From: Rhizobium sp. AAP43
GTDB taxonomy: Bacteria > Pseudomonadota > Alphaproteobacteria > Rhizobiales > Rhizobiaceae
Reading direction: 5' to 3'
DNA: 64,000 nt
NCBI RefSeq assembly: GCF_001296045.1
Contig: NZ_LJHS01000012.1
Span: 1-64,000, forward strand
Part shown: positions 7,757-16,541 of the stretch, piece after piece
How the letters are laid out: every line of letters begins with the position of its first letter
Numbering within the stretch: position 1 is the stretch's first letter
Notes under the pieces: model-generated
What the model was told of the DNA's origin: nothing
Databases searched by the model: none
Seen by the model: the letters and a program-made list of their open reading frames with translations, nothing else
Position numbers and translations under genes: made by a program

Positions 7757-10423
7757 ATGACAGACAGCCGCCCGCCCGGCCACAAGAGAGGCGCTTTCGA
7801 GCATGACCCCGCGCTGAAGCGCAAGGTTGGCCTGAAGCGTGTTCTGGCACGCGCCGTGCTCTTTGCCGAACGCGTTCTGCCGCTTTTCCTGCCCGTGGCC
7901 GGCATTGCCGCCATCTTCGTTTCGCTCGCCTGGTTCGGCGTCTACCGCGAATTGCCGGGCGTTGCGCGGCTGGCCCTCGTCTTCGGGCTGATCTTCGCCT
8001 TCGTCGCCTCCTTCCTGCCGTTCCTGAAGCTCCGCCTGCCGACGATCCGCGAGGCTGACCGGCTGCTTGAGGAGCGCAATGGCCTCGCCCACCAACCTGT
8101 CGCCGTTCAAGACGACAGCCTGTCCGCAGAGACACCCTTTGCCAAGGCCCTTTGGCAGGAGCATCAGCGCCGCATGGCCGAGCGCATCGCAGCTCTTGAT
8201 GCCGGCCTGCCGCAGCCCGACATCGCCCGCTTCGACCGCTATGCCATCCGGGCCATACCGGCCCTGCTTTTTGCAACGGCGCTCGCCTATTCCGGCTCAA
8301 ACGGCGCTGGATCGATTGCCGATGCCTTCCGCAGCCCGGTGACGGAAGCAGAATTGCCTGCACTGCGGATCGACGCCTGGATTACGCCGCCGGGCTATAC
8401 CGGCCAGCCGCCGGTCTTCCTCTCCGGCCTCGGCACACAGGACGCGGGTGTGACCGTGCCGCAGAATTCGAAGATGACGGTCAGGATCAGCGGCGGCGCC
8501 ACGGATGAGCCCGTCCTGTTCAAGCCGGAAGGCGATAAACCCGCAACGGAAGTGGCGCTGCGTGAAGAACCGGCACGCCCGGCAAGCATGGTTGACGGTG
8601 TGCCGACGCCGCCCGCAACGCCTGCAGCAGCCCCGGCAGCCGCCGCGACACTCAGCCGTACGCATGAACTGCAACTGGCCGAGAGTGGCGAACTCAGCGT
8701 TGCCGGTCGACGCTGGACGATCGGGGTTCTTGCCGACAAGACGCCCGAGATCAGCTTCGACGGCGAGCCACGCCGCGCCACCAATGGCGCGCTCGAAATC
8801 GCCTTTCTCGCCAAGGACGACTACGGCCTGCGCGAGGCCCGGGCCGAAATCGAGCCGATCGAGGCGAAGCCGGGGGCGACACCGCTCTATGCACCGCCAG
8901 ACTACAAACTTGACCTCCCCCGCCACAATGCCCGCGAGACCAAGGGCGTCGCAAGCCGGAACATCACCGAACACCCGATGTCCGGCAAGCGGGTGCGCAT
9001 CACGCTCGTCGCCACCGACGGCGCCGGCCAGACCGGCCGCAGCGAACCCGTGGAGATGGTCCTGCCGGCGCGCAACTTCTCCGAACCGCTGGCGGGCTCC
9101 GTCGCCGAACAGCGGCAGGTCTTTTCCCTCGACACCCGCGACATGGCCTATGCCATCGCGCTCAACGAGGCGCTGGTTCTTCGCGCCGATGAGACCATCC
9201 CGGATCTCGGCAACTTCATCGCGATTGAAAGCGCCCGCGCCCGCATGGGCATGGCACGCGGTGAGGAGCAGCTGAAGGACACGGCAGATTATCTCTGGGA
9301 AATCGCGCTCGGCATCGAGGACGGCGACCTCTCGCTGGCCGAACGCCGCCTGCGCGACGCACAGCAGGCGCTGGACGAGGCGCTGGAAAACGGTGCAAGC
9401 GACGAGGAAATCCAGAAGCTGATGGCGGAACTGCGGGAGGCCATGCAGGAGTTTCTCTCCGCCATGGCCGAGCGCATGCAGAACCAGCGCGGCGAACAGC
9501 AGCAAAGTGCCCAGAACACCCTGCGCCAGCAGGACCTGAACAACATGCTCGACCAGCTGGAAAACCTCGCCCGCTCCGGCAATCGCGACCAGGCGCGCCA
9601 GCTGCTTTCCGAATTGCAGCGGATGATGAACAATCTTCAGGCTGGCAGGCCCCAACAGGGCCAGCAGCAGGAAAACAGCGAGGCCCGCCAGCAGATCGAC
9701 AAGCTCGGCGAGATCATGCAGCAGCAGCAGAAGCTGATGGACGAGACCTTCCGGCTCGATCAGGCGCTGCAGGACCGCATGCAGCGCGGCGACCCGATGG
9801 AAGGGGAAGAAGGCGCAGAAGGCCAGCAGCAGGAGGGCCAGGAGGGGCAGCAGGGCGAGCAGAACCAACAGGGCCAGCAAGGTCAGCAAGGCCAGCAGAA
9901 CCTCGACGGCATGACGGAAGAACAGTTGCGCGAAGCCTTGCGCCAGCTCCGCGAGCAGCAGGAGGGCCTGGGCAAGAAGCTTGGCGAATTGCAGGAGGGG
10001 CTGAAGGGTCTCGGCATGCAGCCGGGCGAAGGCTTTGGCCAGGCGCAGAAAGAAATGCAAGGCGCCGGCGAAGCGCTGGGCGACGGCCAGGGCGACCGCG
10101 CAGTCGAAGGCCAGGGCCGAGCCCTGGAAGCCCTGCGCCAGGGCGCACGCGACATGATGAACCAGATGATGCAGGCCATGCAGGGCCAACAAGGGCAGCA
10201 GGGCGAAGGCCAGGCCGGCCTTGGCAACCAGAACGGCCGCGACCCGCTCGGACGCCCACGCGCCACCAACGGTCCTGATTTCGGCGAGCAGGTGAAAGTG
10301 CCCGACGAGATCGACGTGCAGCGGGCCCGCGAAATCCTCGAAGCAATCCGCGAGAAGCTGGGACAGAATTCCAGCCCCGAGATCGAACGCCGCTATCTGG
10401 AGCGTCTGCTCGATATTCAGTGA
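7757..10423 (+). CDS. TIGR02302 (DUF4175) family large membrane protein
   Basis: This 888-aa protein matches the TIGR02302 family, which in Rhizobiales follows lysA. Two hydrophobic helices occupy about residues 36-95 and a third lies near 158-176. A long, mainly periplasmic domain follows. From about residue 575 to 830 the protein is dominated by Gln, Gly and Glu (repeats such as QQGQQGQ), with long amphipathic helical stretches that suggest coiled coil. The last 45 residues are again well ordered (EIDVQRAREILEAIREKLGQ). Function is unknown; an envelope role is only inferred from topology and from its lptM-lysA neighbours. Confidence 0.85.
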   Translation: MTDSRPPGHKRGAFEHDPALKRKVGLKRVLARAVLFAERVLPLFLPVAGIAAIFVSLAWFGVYRELPGVARLALVFGLIFAFVASFLPFLKLRLPTIREADRLLEERNGLAHQPVAVQDDSLSAETPFAKALWQEHQRRMAERIAALDAGLPQPDIARFDRYAIRAIPALLFATALAYSGSNGAGSIADAFRSPVTEAELPALRIDAWITPPGYTGQPPVFLSGLGTQDAGVTVPQNSKMTVRISGGATDEPVLFKPEGDKPATEVALREEPARPASMVDGVPTPPATPAAAPAAAATLSRTHELQLAESGELSVAGRRWTIGVLADKTPEISFDGEPRRATNGALEIAFLAKDDYGLREARAEIEPIEAKPGATPLYAPPDYKLDLPRHNARETKGVASRNITEHPMSGKRVRITLVATDGAGQTGRSEPVEMVLPARNFSEPLAGSVAEQRQVFSLDTRDMAYAIALNEALVLRADETIPDLGNFIAIESARARMGMARGEEQLKDTADYLWEIALGIEDGDLSLAERRLRDAQQALDEALENGASDEEIQKLMAELREAMQEFLSAMAERMQNQRGEQQQSAQNTLRQQDLNNMLDQLENLARSGNRDQARQLLSELQRMMNNLQAGRPQQGQQQENSEARQQIDKLGEIMQQQQKLMDETFRLDQALQDRMQRGDPMEGEEGAEGQQQEGQEGQQGEQNQQGQQGQQGQQNLDGMTEEQLREALRQLREQQEGLGKKLGELQEGLKGLGMQPGEGFGQAQKEMQGAGEALGDGQGDRAVEGQGRALEALRQGARDMMNQMMQAMQGQQGQQGEGQAGLGNQNGRDPLGRPRATNGPDFGEQVKVPDEIDVQRAREILEAIREKLGQNSSPEIERRYLERLLDIQ

Positions 10424-10598
10424 CAGCCGATCATGCTGTCAACGATCTGAACCGCAGCGCCCCAGCGCAGGGCCAGCATCGCTTGCTGCGCCAACCTTGG
10501 TTCAATCAAGCACACAAGGCAAAACCACCTGCCACGATGCGGCAGGCGGGATCAGGTGTCTCAAAGCGGGGGAATCGGAAGGAGAACGCGCGCAGCCT

Positions 10599-10958
10599 TC
10601 AGCTTGCCAGCGCCATGGCGACGGCCTTGCGTATATCCGGCAGGGCAAAGGGCTTCGAAACGACATCGACAATCTTCGAGGCGAGGTCATCAGCGCGTTC
10701 GCGCTGTTCGGCATAGCCGGTCATCAGCAGAATTTTCATGCCGGGAAACTCGGAATGGGCGCGGTGGGCGAGTTCGATACCGTCCATGACCGGCATGCGG
10801 ATATCGGAGAGAAGCAGGTCATACTCGCCCTCTGCAAGCATCTCGAGCCCCTCGGCTCCATCGCAGGCCTCGCGGGTCACATGCCCATCCAGTCGCAGCG
10901 CACGCGCCACGAAGGAGCGTAGGGAATCTTCGTCTTCGGTGATCAGGATCCGCGCCAT
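10599..10958 (-). CDS. cpdR: Single-domain response regulator CpdR
   Basis: This 119-aa receiver-only protein has phosphoacceptor Asp52, the acidic pair E8-D9, the conserved Thr80 and Lys102 in SKPF. The sequence closely follows CpdR. In Caulobacter and Sinorhizobium, unphosphorylated CpdR works as a ClpXP adaptor that drives proteolysis of cell-cycle factors, and the CckA-ChpT phosphorelay controls it. The nearby hpt and ftsEX order is usual in Rhizobiaceae. No DNA-binding domain is present. It is transcribed alone, towards the TIGR02302 gene. Confidence 0.85.
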   Translation of the reverse strand: MARILITEDEDSLRSFVARALRLDGHVTREACDGAEGLEMLAEGEYDLLLSDIRMPVMDGIELAHRAHSEFPGMKILLMTGYAEQRERADDLASKIVDVVSKPFALPDIRKAVAMALAS

Positions 10959-11110
10959 GGTCTAAAACTTTGCTCCCGCATTCCGGTGACGTTTACGGGG
11001 TCAAATCACCAGAGTTTCCTTTGCGAGTGGTAAACGCGGGAGCCTCAGTTCTGGTCCATGGTTAACGAATGCTCAGCGCCGACTGTGCCATCGAGGCACG
11101 GAACGAGCGC

Positions 11111-11653
11111 TTACGCGTCACCCGTGACCACGCCGACAAAGGGCAGTTCGCGGAAGGCATAAGCAACGTCCATGCCGTAGCCGACGACAAAATAATCGGG
11201 GCAGTCGAAGCCGACATAGTCAGCCTCAAAATCTTCTTTTCGCTTGTTTTTCTTGTCGAGCAGCACGGCAATGGTGACATTCGACGCACCGCGTTCCAGC
11301 ATCAGCTCACGGGCAAACAGAAGCGTGCGGCCGGACTCCAGAATGTCGTCGATCAGGAGCACGTTGCGACCCTTTACATCGCTGTCGATGTCCTTGATCA
11401 CGCGGACGCCCTGCGACACCGTGCCTGTGCCATAGCTGGACAGGGTGATGAACTCGACTTCCGGGGCAAGACCGACATCATGCAGCGCCCGGATCAGGTC
11501 GGCGGCGAAGATGAAGGACCCCTTGAGGATGGAGATGACGAGAAGATCATCGCAGGGGCCAGCCAGGATATCCTGGGCCAGCTCAAGATTGCGCGCCCTG
11601 ATCTGTTCAGCGGTAAAGAGGGGATCGATATTCTTTCCGCGAACGACGGGCAT
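11111..11653 (-). CDS. hpt: Hypoxanthine phosphoribosyltransferase
   Basis: This 180-aa purine salvage enzyme makes IMP (and probably GMP) from hypoxanthine or guanine and PRPP. The PRPP-binding loop VLLIDDILESGRTL lies near residue 95. The N-terminal substrate loop (LVISILKGSFIFAADL) and the C-terminal DYFVVGYGMDVAYAFRELPFVG are typical of bacterial HPRT. ATG 11653 is preceded by AAGGAG. The 152 bp between hpt and cpdR hold no other gene that I can support. Confidence 0.94.
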   Translation of the reverse strand: MPVVRGKNIDPLFTAEQIRARNLELAQDILAGPCDDLLVISILKGSFIFAADLIRALHDVGLAPEVEFITLSSYGTGTVSQGVRVIKDIDSDVKGRNVLLIDDILESGRTLLFARELMLERGASNVTIAVLLDKKNKRKEDFEADYVGFDCPDYFVVGYGMDVAYAFRELPFVGVVTGDA

Positions 11654-11728
11654 GGGACACTCCTTGATGATCGGCCGGCGGACCCTGGGCCTTTTGCCCG
11701 GTGCCGGAAAGGCTGGCCCTTAGCACAG

Positions 11729-12409
11729 TCAGGAGCGAGAGGCACCCGACTCTTCAAAGGAAAGGCGCAGTTGCGGCGTTTTTCCACCGGGATGCTGGAC
11801 ACGGGCGGAAAGCCCACGGCTCCGGCCGGCTTCCAGTACCGCACTTGCAGGCTCGATATAGGTGCTGGCCACGATCTGCCCGTCAACGAGAAGATCGGCG
11901 CGCACCAGCGGCACAGTCAGACTGCGGCTCGACCGGTTCTGGACGATTGCATTGACCAGAAGAACCCGCATCCCGTTCCGGTCCTGCGGTGTCAGGTTGA
12001 CATGGGTGAAATCCAACGGGCGTGCGGCAATTTCCGGATGCTCGGCAAACCGCAGGGCCTGAACGGCCGCGAAGAGAAAGACCAGCACGAAACAGCTCGC
12101 TACCAGCGTTGCAAAACCGCGCTCGGACAGTGTCTGCAATCGCTGTTCGAACCGTTCCACGACGACTGACATCAGACGGCCGATGGCATGATCTTTGGCT
12201 TGCGCAACAGGATTGGCGTTTGAACCGCCAGGGCCCCTTGCGTGCGGAGGATCGCGGATCACGACGAAATCGGCATCCACCACATCGCGGTTTGAAGGTT
12301 GATGCAGCGTGCGCTCGATTCGCCTGCGGGCACGATCCGGCGGCAGGAGATCAAGCTCCGGGACCCCTTTCTGCGGGCGGGTCTGCTGGTATTGGCGGAA
12401 GACGCTCAT
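11729..12409 (-). CDS. Membrane-anchored protein with DUF3426-like C-terminus
   Basis: This 226-aa protein has a polar N-terminal half and one transmembrane helix near residues 120-141 (FATLVASCFVLVFLFAAVQ). Its beta-rich C-terminal domain carries the pattern of DUF3426 proteins, which normally bear an N-terminal MJ0042 zinc ribbon. No CxxC pair is visible here, so the zinc finger is absent or the assignment is wrong. ATG 12409 was chosen; the frame stays open upstream but lies antisense to ftsE. It diverges from ftsE over 203 bp. Function unknown. Confidence 0.65.
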   Translation of the reverse strand: MSVFRQYQQTRPQKGVPELDLLPPDRARRRIERTLHQPSNRDVVDADFVVIRDPPHARGPGGSNANPVAQAKDHAIGRLMSVVVERFEQRLQTLSERGFATLVASCFVLVFLFAAVQALRFAEHPEIAARPLDFTHVNLTPQDRNGMRVLLVNAIVQNRSSRSLTVPLVRADLLVDGQIVASTYIEPASAVLEAGRSRGLSARVQHPGGKTPQLRLSFEESGASRS

Positions 12410-12612
12410 CTGGTCCCGATCTTTCGCACGGCCGAATTCCGGTGATCCCGAAACTGGGCGGTTGAAACGAATCCTCACCAGACGTAAATTCAAATGGTTA
12501 ATGCTTCGGAAAAGCCGGCCATGGGGCCACTGCTCCGCCGACCGTTGACCGGGCGCAAAGAAACGCCCATGACGCGCTCGAGACCTCGAACCCTCAAGAC
12601 TGGGCCCAGCCG

Positions 12613-13272
12613 TTGATCCACTTCGAAAATGTCGGCCTGCGATATGGGATGGGACCGGAGATCCTCCGCGACCTGACATTCGACATTCCGAGGCGGTCGT
12701 TCCAGTTCCTGACCGGTCCGTCCGGTGCCGGCAAGACGACCCTTCTGAAACTGCTCTTCATGTCGCTGCAGCCGACACGCGGGCTGATCAAAAGCTTCGA
12801 GCGCGACATCACCCGCATTCCCCGCAGCGAGCTACCCATGCTGCGCCGGCGCGTCGGCATTGTTTTCCAGGACTTCCGTCTGCTCGACCACCTGACGACC
12901 TACGAGAATGTGGCCTTGCCGCTCCGGGTCCGGGGCAAGGAAGAAGGCACCTACAAGCAGGATGTCATTGAGCTCTTGAAGTGGGTGGGGCTCGGCGAGC
13001 GCATCAATGTGCTGCCGCCCGTTCTGTCCGGTGGCGAGAAGCAGCGCGTGGCGATTGCCCGCGCCCTGATCGACCGGCCGGAAATCCTGCTCGCCGACGA
13101 ACCGACGGGCAATGTCGATCCGCCGATGGCGCGCCGGCTCCTGAGCCTGTTTCTCGAACTTAACCGGCTTGGCACCGCCGTTGTCATCGCGACCCATGAC
13201 CTCGCCCTGATGGATCAGGTCGATGCCCGCCGCATGATTTTGACCGATGGGCGGCTCGACATTTATGAGTGA
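12613..13272 (+). CDS. ftsE: Cell division ATP-binding protein FtsE
   Basis: This 219-aa ABC ATPase partners FtsX at the divisome and activates periplasmic peptidoglycan hydrolases. Walker A is GPSGAGKTT (about residues 36-44). The ABC signature is LSGGEKQRVAIARAL and Walker B is ILLADEPTG. The start is a TTG (12613), the first plausible codon giving the conserved IHFENVGLRYG N-terminus. ftsX overlaps its end by 8 bp, so translation is coupled. The weak start codon may keep FtsE levels low. Confidence 0.95.
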   Translation: MIHFENVGLRYGMGPEILRDLTFDIPRRSFQFLTGPSGAGKTTLLKLLFMSLQPTRGLIKSFERDITRIPRSELPMLRRRVGIVFQDFRLLDHLTTYENVALPLRVRGKEEGTYKQDVIELLKWVGLGERINVLPPVLSGGEKQRVAIARALIDRPEILLADEPTGNVDPPMARRLLSLFLELNRLGTAVVIATHDLALMDQVDARRMILTDGRLDIYE

Positions 13273-14263
13273 CCGCAAGCGCCCCGAACAGCAGCCGGCC
13301 CGCCGGGTCGAGATGACGGTCCGCCCGACGGGACCAATCCTGCCGCCCTCCAACATTCAGGGCAATGCGCTGATGGTGGTGATTGCCATCATGGCCTTCC
13401 TCGCCTGCCTGACGCTCGGCGCCGTCTCCATGGTGCGCGCCACGGCTGCCGGCTGGCAAAGCCAGATCGCCCGCGAGATTACCATCCAGATCAAGCCCGA
13501 AGACGGGCTCGACATGGACAAGGCCCTCACCCGCGCACGGGATCTGGCGCTGACCTTTGTCGGCACACGCGACGGCCAGATCATGGATGATGCCGCGACC
13601 GCACGCCTGCTCGAACCCTGGCTCGGCACCGGCCTCGACCTCTCCGAACTGCCCGTGCCACGACTGGTGGTGATCACCATAGACGAGAGCAATCCACCAG
13701 ATTTCCAGGCGATGCGTGCGCTCCTGGCCGAAGAAGTGCCGCAAGCCTTTCTCGACGATCACCGTACCTGGGTCGACCGTCTTGTGCAGATGGCACGAAC
13801 CACCGTGCTCATCGGCTCCGGCGTTCTGGTTCTCGTTTTCGTCGCCATGGTGCTGACCGTGGTCTTTGCGACGCGAGGCGCGCTCTCCGGCAATCGCCAC
13901 ATCATCGAAGTGCTGCATTTCGTTGGCGCCGAGGCCAGTTTCGTCGCCCAGGAATTCCAACGGCATTTCTTCAAGATCAGCCTCAAGGGCGCCTTTGCCG
14001 GCGGCATGCTGGCCGCCGTCCTCTTTGCCCTGGCAAGCTTCTGGCAGAGCCGCTCGCTGGCAACGCCCCAGAGCGACCAGGCGACCGCCCTGTTTGGGAC
14101 GTTTACCATCGGCTGGGGCGGCTATCTCGGCATTTTCGCGACGATGTTCTTTATAGCTCTTTTGACAACGGCGACGGCGCGGCTGACGGTCATGCGCACC
14201 ATTGACGAGATCGACCTGATCCGTTCCGATCCGAGCCGGACGGACGGCCTGCTCGACGACTGA
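13265..14263 (+). CDS. ftsX: Cell division protein FtsX, ABC permease
   Basis: This 332-aa integral membrane partner of FtsE has the family topology: one transmembrane helix near residue 40, a periplasmic domain of about 120 residues, then three more helices. It relays ATP hydrolysis to periplasmic murein hydrolases. ATG 13265 overlaps the ftsE stop by 8 bp. The first 35 residues are a basic, Pro-rich cytoplasmic tail, common in alphaproteobacterial FtsX. A YdcF-like gene follows on the same strand. Confidence 0.93.
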   Translation: MSDRKRPEQQPARRVEMTVRPTGPILPPSNIQGNALMVVIAIMAFLACLTLGAVSMVRATAAGWQSQIAREITIQIKPEDGLDMDKALTRARDLALTFVGTRDGQIMDDAATARLLEPWLGTGLDLSELPVPRLVVITIDESNPPDFQAMRALLAEEVPQAFLDDHRTWVDRLVQMARTTVLIGSGVLVLVFVAMVLTVVFATRGALSGNRHIIEVLHFVGAEASFVAQEFQRHFFKISLKGAFAGGMLAAVLFALASFWQSRSLATPQSDQATALFGTFTIGWGGYLGIFATMFFIALLTTATARLTVMRTIDEIDLIRSDPSRTDGLLDD

Positions 14264-14332
14264 TCGACGCTAAGTGTTGACCTGCCATAAAGCCGCCTGT
14301 TCCGCGTGGGAAATCCACGCTATTCACGGACG

Positions 14333-15064
14333 ATGAGAATGGACCGGCTGACCTCTGACACCCCGTCAAGCACCGACCCGCCAAAGCCGGCGGGCTGGAG
14401 CCCGTTCGCGCGCAAAGGCTTGATTCGCCGTGTCTTGCGCTATGGCGGCATGGTGCTTCTGCTGACTTTGGCAGCGTTGGTCGCCGGCTTTCTCGTCTTT
14501 GCTGATTCGGTCACCAACATGCGGCCGCCCGAAACCGTGAAGGCGGATGCCATCGTCGTCCTGACCGGCGGCTACCAGCGGATCGAACAGGCGATCGAGC
14601 TGTTGCGCAAAGGCTCCGGTGAACGGCTGCTGATATCAGGCGTGAACCCACAGACGACGCCCGGCCAGATTCGCCGCTCGACCCGAACCTCGCCTGACCT
14701 CTTCGAATGCTGCGTCGATATCGGCTATGCCGCGATCGACACGATCGGCAATGCCAACGAGACCGCCTTGTGGATCCGCGACAAGGGCTATCGCTCGGTT
14801 CTCGTGGTCACCAGCAACTACCATCTGGCGCGCAGCCTGATGGAGTTGAAACGCAGCGATCCGGTGACGGATTTCATCGGCTATCCCGTCGTCAATTCTG
14901 ACCTGAAGACACGCGCCTGGTATAGTGAGCCGGATGCTATGCGAACGATGCTCATCGAATACGGCAAGACGGTCGTCGCCTACCTACGGCAAAGCATCGG
15001 ATGGAACCGCGGACCCGGTCTGCGCTCGGACAGAGAAATGCCCGAAACTGGTCAGCAACCTTGA
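14333..15064 (+). CDS. YdcF/ElyC-like (DUF218) membrane protein
   Basis: This 243-aa protein has one N-terminal transmembrane helix (about residues 37-58) and a periplasmic DUF218 domain. The domain begins DAIVVLTGGYQRIEQAIELL and includes the later LVVTSNYHLARS motif. ElyC and SanA relatives affect envelope integrity and lipid-carrier use, but substrates are unknown. Start codons at GTG 14306, ATG 14333 and ATG 14339 are all possible; I chose 14333. A short GCGTGG/CCACGC hairpin lies just upstream. plsC follows after 78 bp. Confidence 0.85.
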   Translation: MRMDRLTSDTPSSTDPPKPAGWSPFARKGLIRRVLRYGGMVLLLTLAALVAGFLVFADSVTNMRPPETVKADAIVVLTGGYQRIEQAIELLRKGSGERLLISGVNPQTTPGQIRRSTRTSPDLFECCVDIGYAAIDTIGNANETALWIRDKGYRSVLVVTSNYHLARSLMELKRSDPVTDFIGYPVVNSDLKTRAWYSEPDAMRTMLIEYGKTVVAYLRQSIGWNRGPGLRSDREMPETGQQP

Positions 15065-15142
15065 AGCCAGGCCGCGCAAGGCGGCTTTTGCTGCCGGTGC
15101 TTTTGCTCTAAGGACGGAAGCGCCGTTCACGAGAGCCCATTG

Positions 15143-15925
15143 ATGATCACCCTGCGTTCCATCCTCTTCAACACCGCCTTCTATGCCAACATGATCCTCA
15201 GGATGATCTTCCTGTCGCCGATCTACTTCCTCTTGCCGCGCAAGAAGGCCTTCTTCGTTCCGAAGGACTGGGCGACTTCCTCCTGCTGGCTGATGGAAAA
15301 GATCGTTGGCACGACATTCACGGTTGAGGGGCTGGAGAATATTCCGGAGGGCGGTTACATCCTCGCGCCCAAACATCAGTCCTTCTGGGACACGTTTGCG
15401 CTGCTGCCCTATCTCGACGATCCCGTCTACATTCTGAAGCGCGAGCTGATGTGGATCCCGATCTTCGGCTGGTATGTGGCCAAGCAGCGAATGATCCCGG
15501 TCAATCGCGGCGCCAAAGGCCGGGTGATGGCCCAGGTGATCGAGCGCACCAAGCAGGAAATGGCGAGTGGCCGCCAGTTGATCATCTATCCGGAAGGCAC
15601 GCGTCGCCCACCGGGTGCCGCTCCCGAATACAAATACGGGATTGCCCGCCTCTACCGCGATCTCGGCGTGCCAGTCGTGCCGGTTGCCATGCACCCCGGC
15701 CTGTTCTGGCCGCGTCGCAAGTCACAGCGCTATCCGGGCCACTTCAAGGTGCAGATCCTGCCGGCGATCCAGCCGGGTCTCGACCCCGACGTCTTTTTCG
15801 ACAAGCTGACGACGGACCTCGAAGCCGCAAGCGATGCATTGCTCATCGAAACGGTGCGCGACAACCCGCATCTGCCCTTACCGCCGACGGCCGAGATCCG
15901 GCTGAAGGAGCTCGGTGCGCGCTAA
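15143..15925 (+). CDS. plsC: 1-acyl-sn-glycerol-3-phosphate acyltransferase
   Basis: This 260-aa membrane-associated enzyme makes phosphatidic acid from lysophosphatidic acid. Motif I (HQSFWD, the HxxxxD catalytic motif) is at about residues 79-84. Motif III (YPEGTRR) and the N-terminal hydrophobic anchor are also present. ATG 15143 directly follows a TTG that could also start. A GCCGC/GCGGC hairpin with four T lies about 57-75 bases upstream and may end the preceding gene. The next gene runs convergently. Confidence 0.93.
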   Translation: MITLRSILFNTAFYANMILRMIFLSPIYFLLPRKKAFFVPKDWATSSCWLMEKIVGTTFTVEGLENIPEGGYILAPKHQSFWDTFALLPYLDDPVYILKRELMWIPIFGWYVAKQRMIPVNRGAKGRVMAQVIERTKQEMASGRQLIIYPEGTRRPPGAAPEYKYGIARLYRDLGVPVVPVAMHPGLFWPRRKSQRYPGHFKVQILPAIQPGLDPDVFFDKLTTDLEAASDALLIETVRDNPHLPLPPTAEIRLKELGAR

Positions 15926-15953
15926 AGCCCGGCACCGTTTTCCGCGCATCCGA

Positions 15954-16505
15954 TCACTTGTTATCTGACGCAGGCTCGGAGGACATCGCGGCCGCCACGC
16001 TTTCGAGCCAATGGTCGCGAATGCCAAGTTCACGCAGATGGGAAAGCGTATTGGCGACATAGACCGGATTGGGCCCTGATCGGCCGACCGCATCCCTGAC
16101 CACGGAGGCAGCCTCCTCTATTGAGACCGAGCCCGCATATTGGCGATGAGCGCGGTCGATGACGTAAGTCAGGGCAGAGACGTGCCGGCCATCAGCCAGC
16201 CGGGCGGGCACAGTGCGCTCGAGATAGACGCTGGTCACGAGTTCCCGCTCGCGCAGATAGTCGATCGTATGAGCGCGATCAGAGAGCGCGACGCGGAAGG
16301 CGACACCCTTGCAGGACCCACCGCGATCCAGCCCGAGAACAAGCCCAGGCCGCTCCTCTGTGCCACGATGCACGTATGAGCGCACACACAGTGAGCGTCG
16401 GTAGCCAACAACCCGCGCCGTCGCGCGTTCCTCGTACGGAAAGCCCGGATTCCACATTAGCGAACCGTAGCCAAAGACCCAAAATTCGTCCATATCGCAA
16501 TCCAT
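15954..16505 (-). CDS. ChaC-like gamma-glutamylcyclotransferase
   Basis: This 183-aa enzyme of the ChaC family probably degrades glutathione to 5-oxoproline and Cys-Gly. The substrate-binding loop FGYGSLMWNPGF sits at the extreme N-terminus. The putative catalytic glutamate lies in the YLRERELVTSVY region. Two in-frame ATGs (16505 and 16493) are possible and neither has a clear ribosome-binding site. The open frame continues far upstream, but that part is antisense to the divergent DUF2125 gene. The 5' ends of the two genes are only 36 bp apart. Confidence 0.88.
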   Translation of the reverse strand: MDCDMDEFWVFGYGSLMWNPGFPYEERATARVVGYRRSLCVRSYVHRGTEERPGLVLGLDRGGSCKGVAFRVALSDRAHTIDYLRERELVTSVYLERTVPARLADGRHVSALTYVIDRAHRQYAGSVSIEEAASVVRDAVGRSGPNPVYVANTLSHLRELGIRDHWLESVAAAMSSEPASDNK

Positions 16506-16541
16506 TGCAGGAAACCGATCCGATTGCAGCAAGGAAAATTC

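Noticed and set aside
6690-8363. 557-aa minus-strand open frame
   Set aside because: It spans the lysA end, the intergenic gap and the TIGR02302 start on the wrong strand, with Arg-rich, featureless product.
9840-9900. Short direct repeats that resemble an array
   Set aside because: They encode repeated Gln-Gly residues in frame and have no spacers of constant length.
8297-10192. 631-aa minus-strand open frame
   Set aside because: It is antisense to the Gln-rich TIGR02302 gene and is Leu/Ala-rich by reading the CAG/GGC repeats backwards. No ribosome-binding site or domain was seen.
10959-11110. Possible CtrA sites upstream of cpdR
   Set aside because: TTAAC and GTTTAC/GTAAAC elements occur, but none fits TTAA-N7-TTAA well enough to claim.
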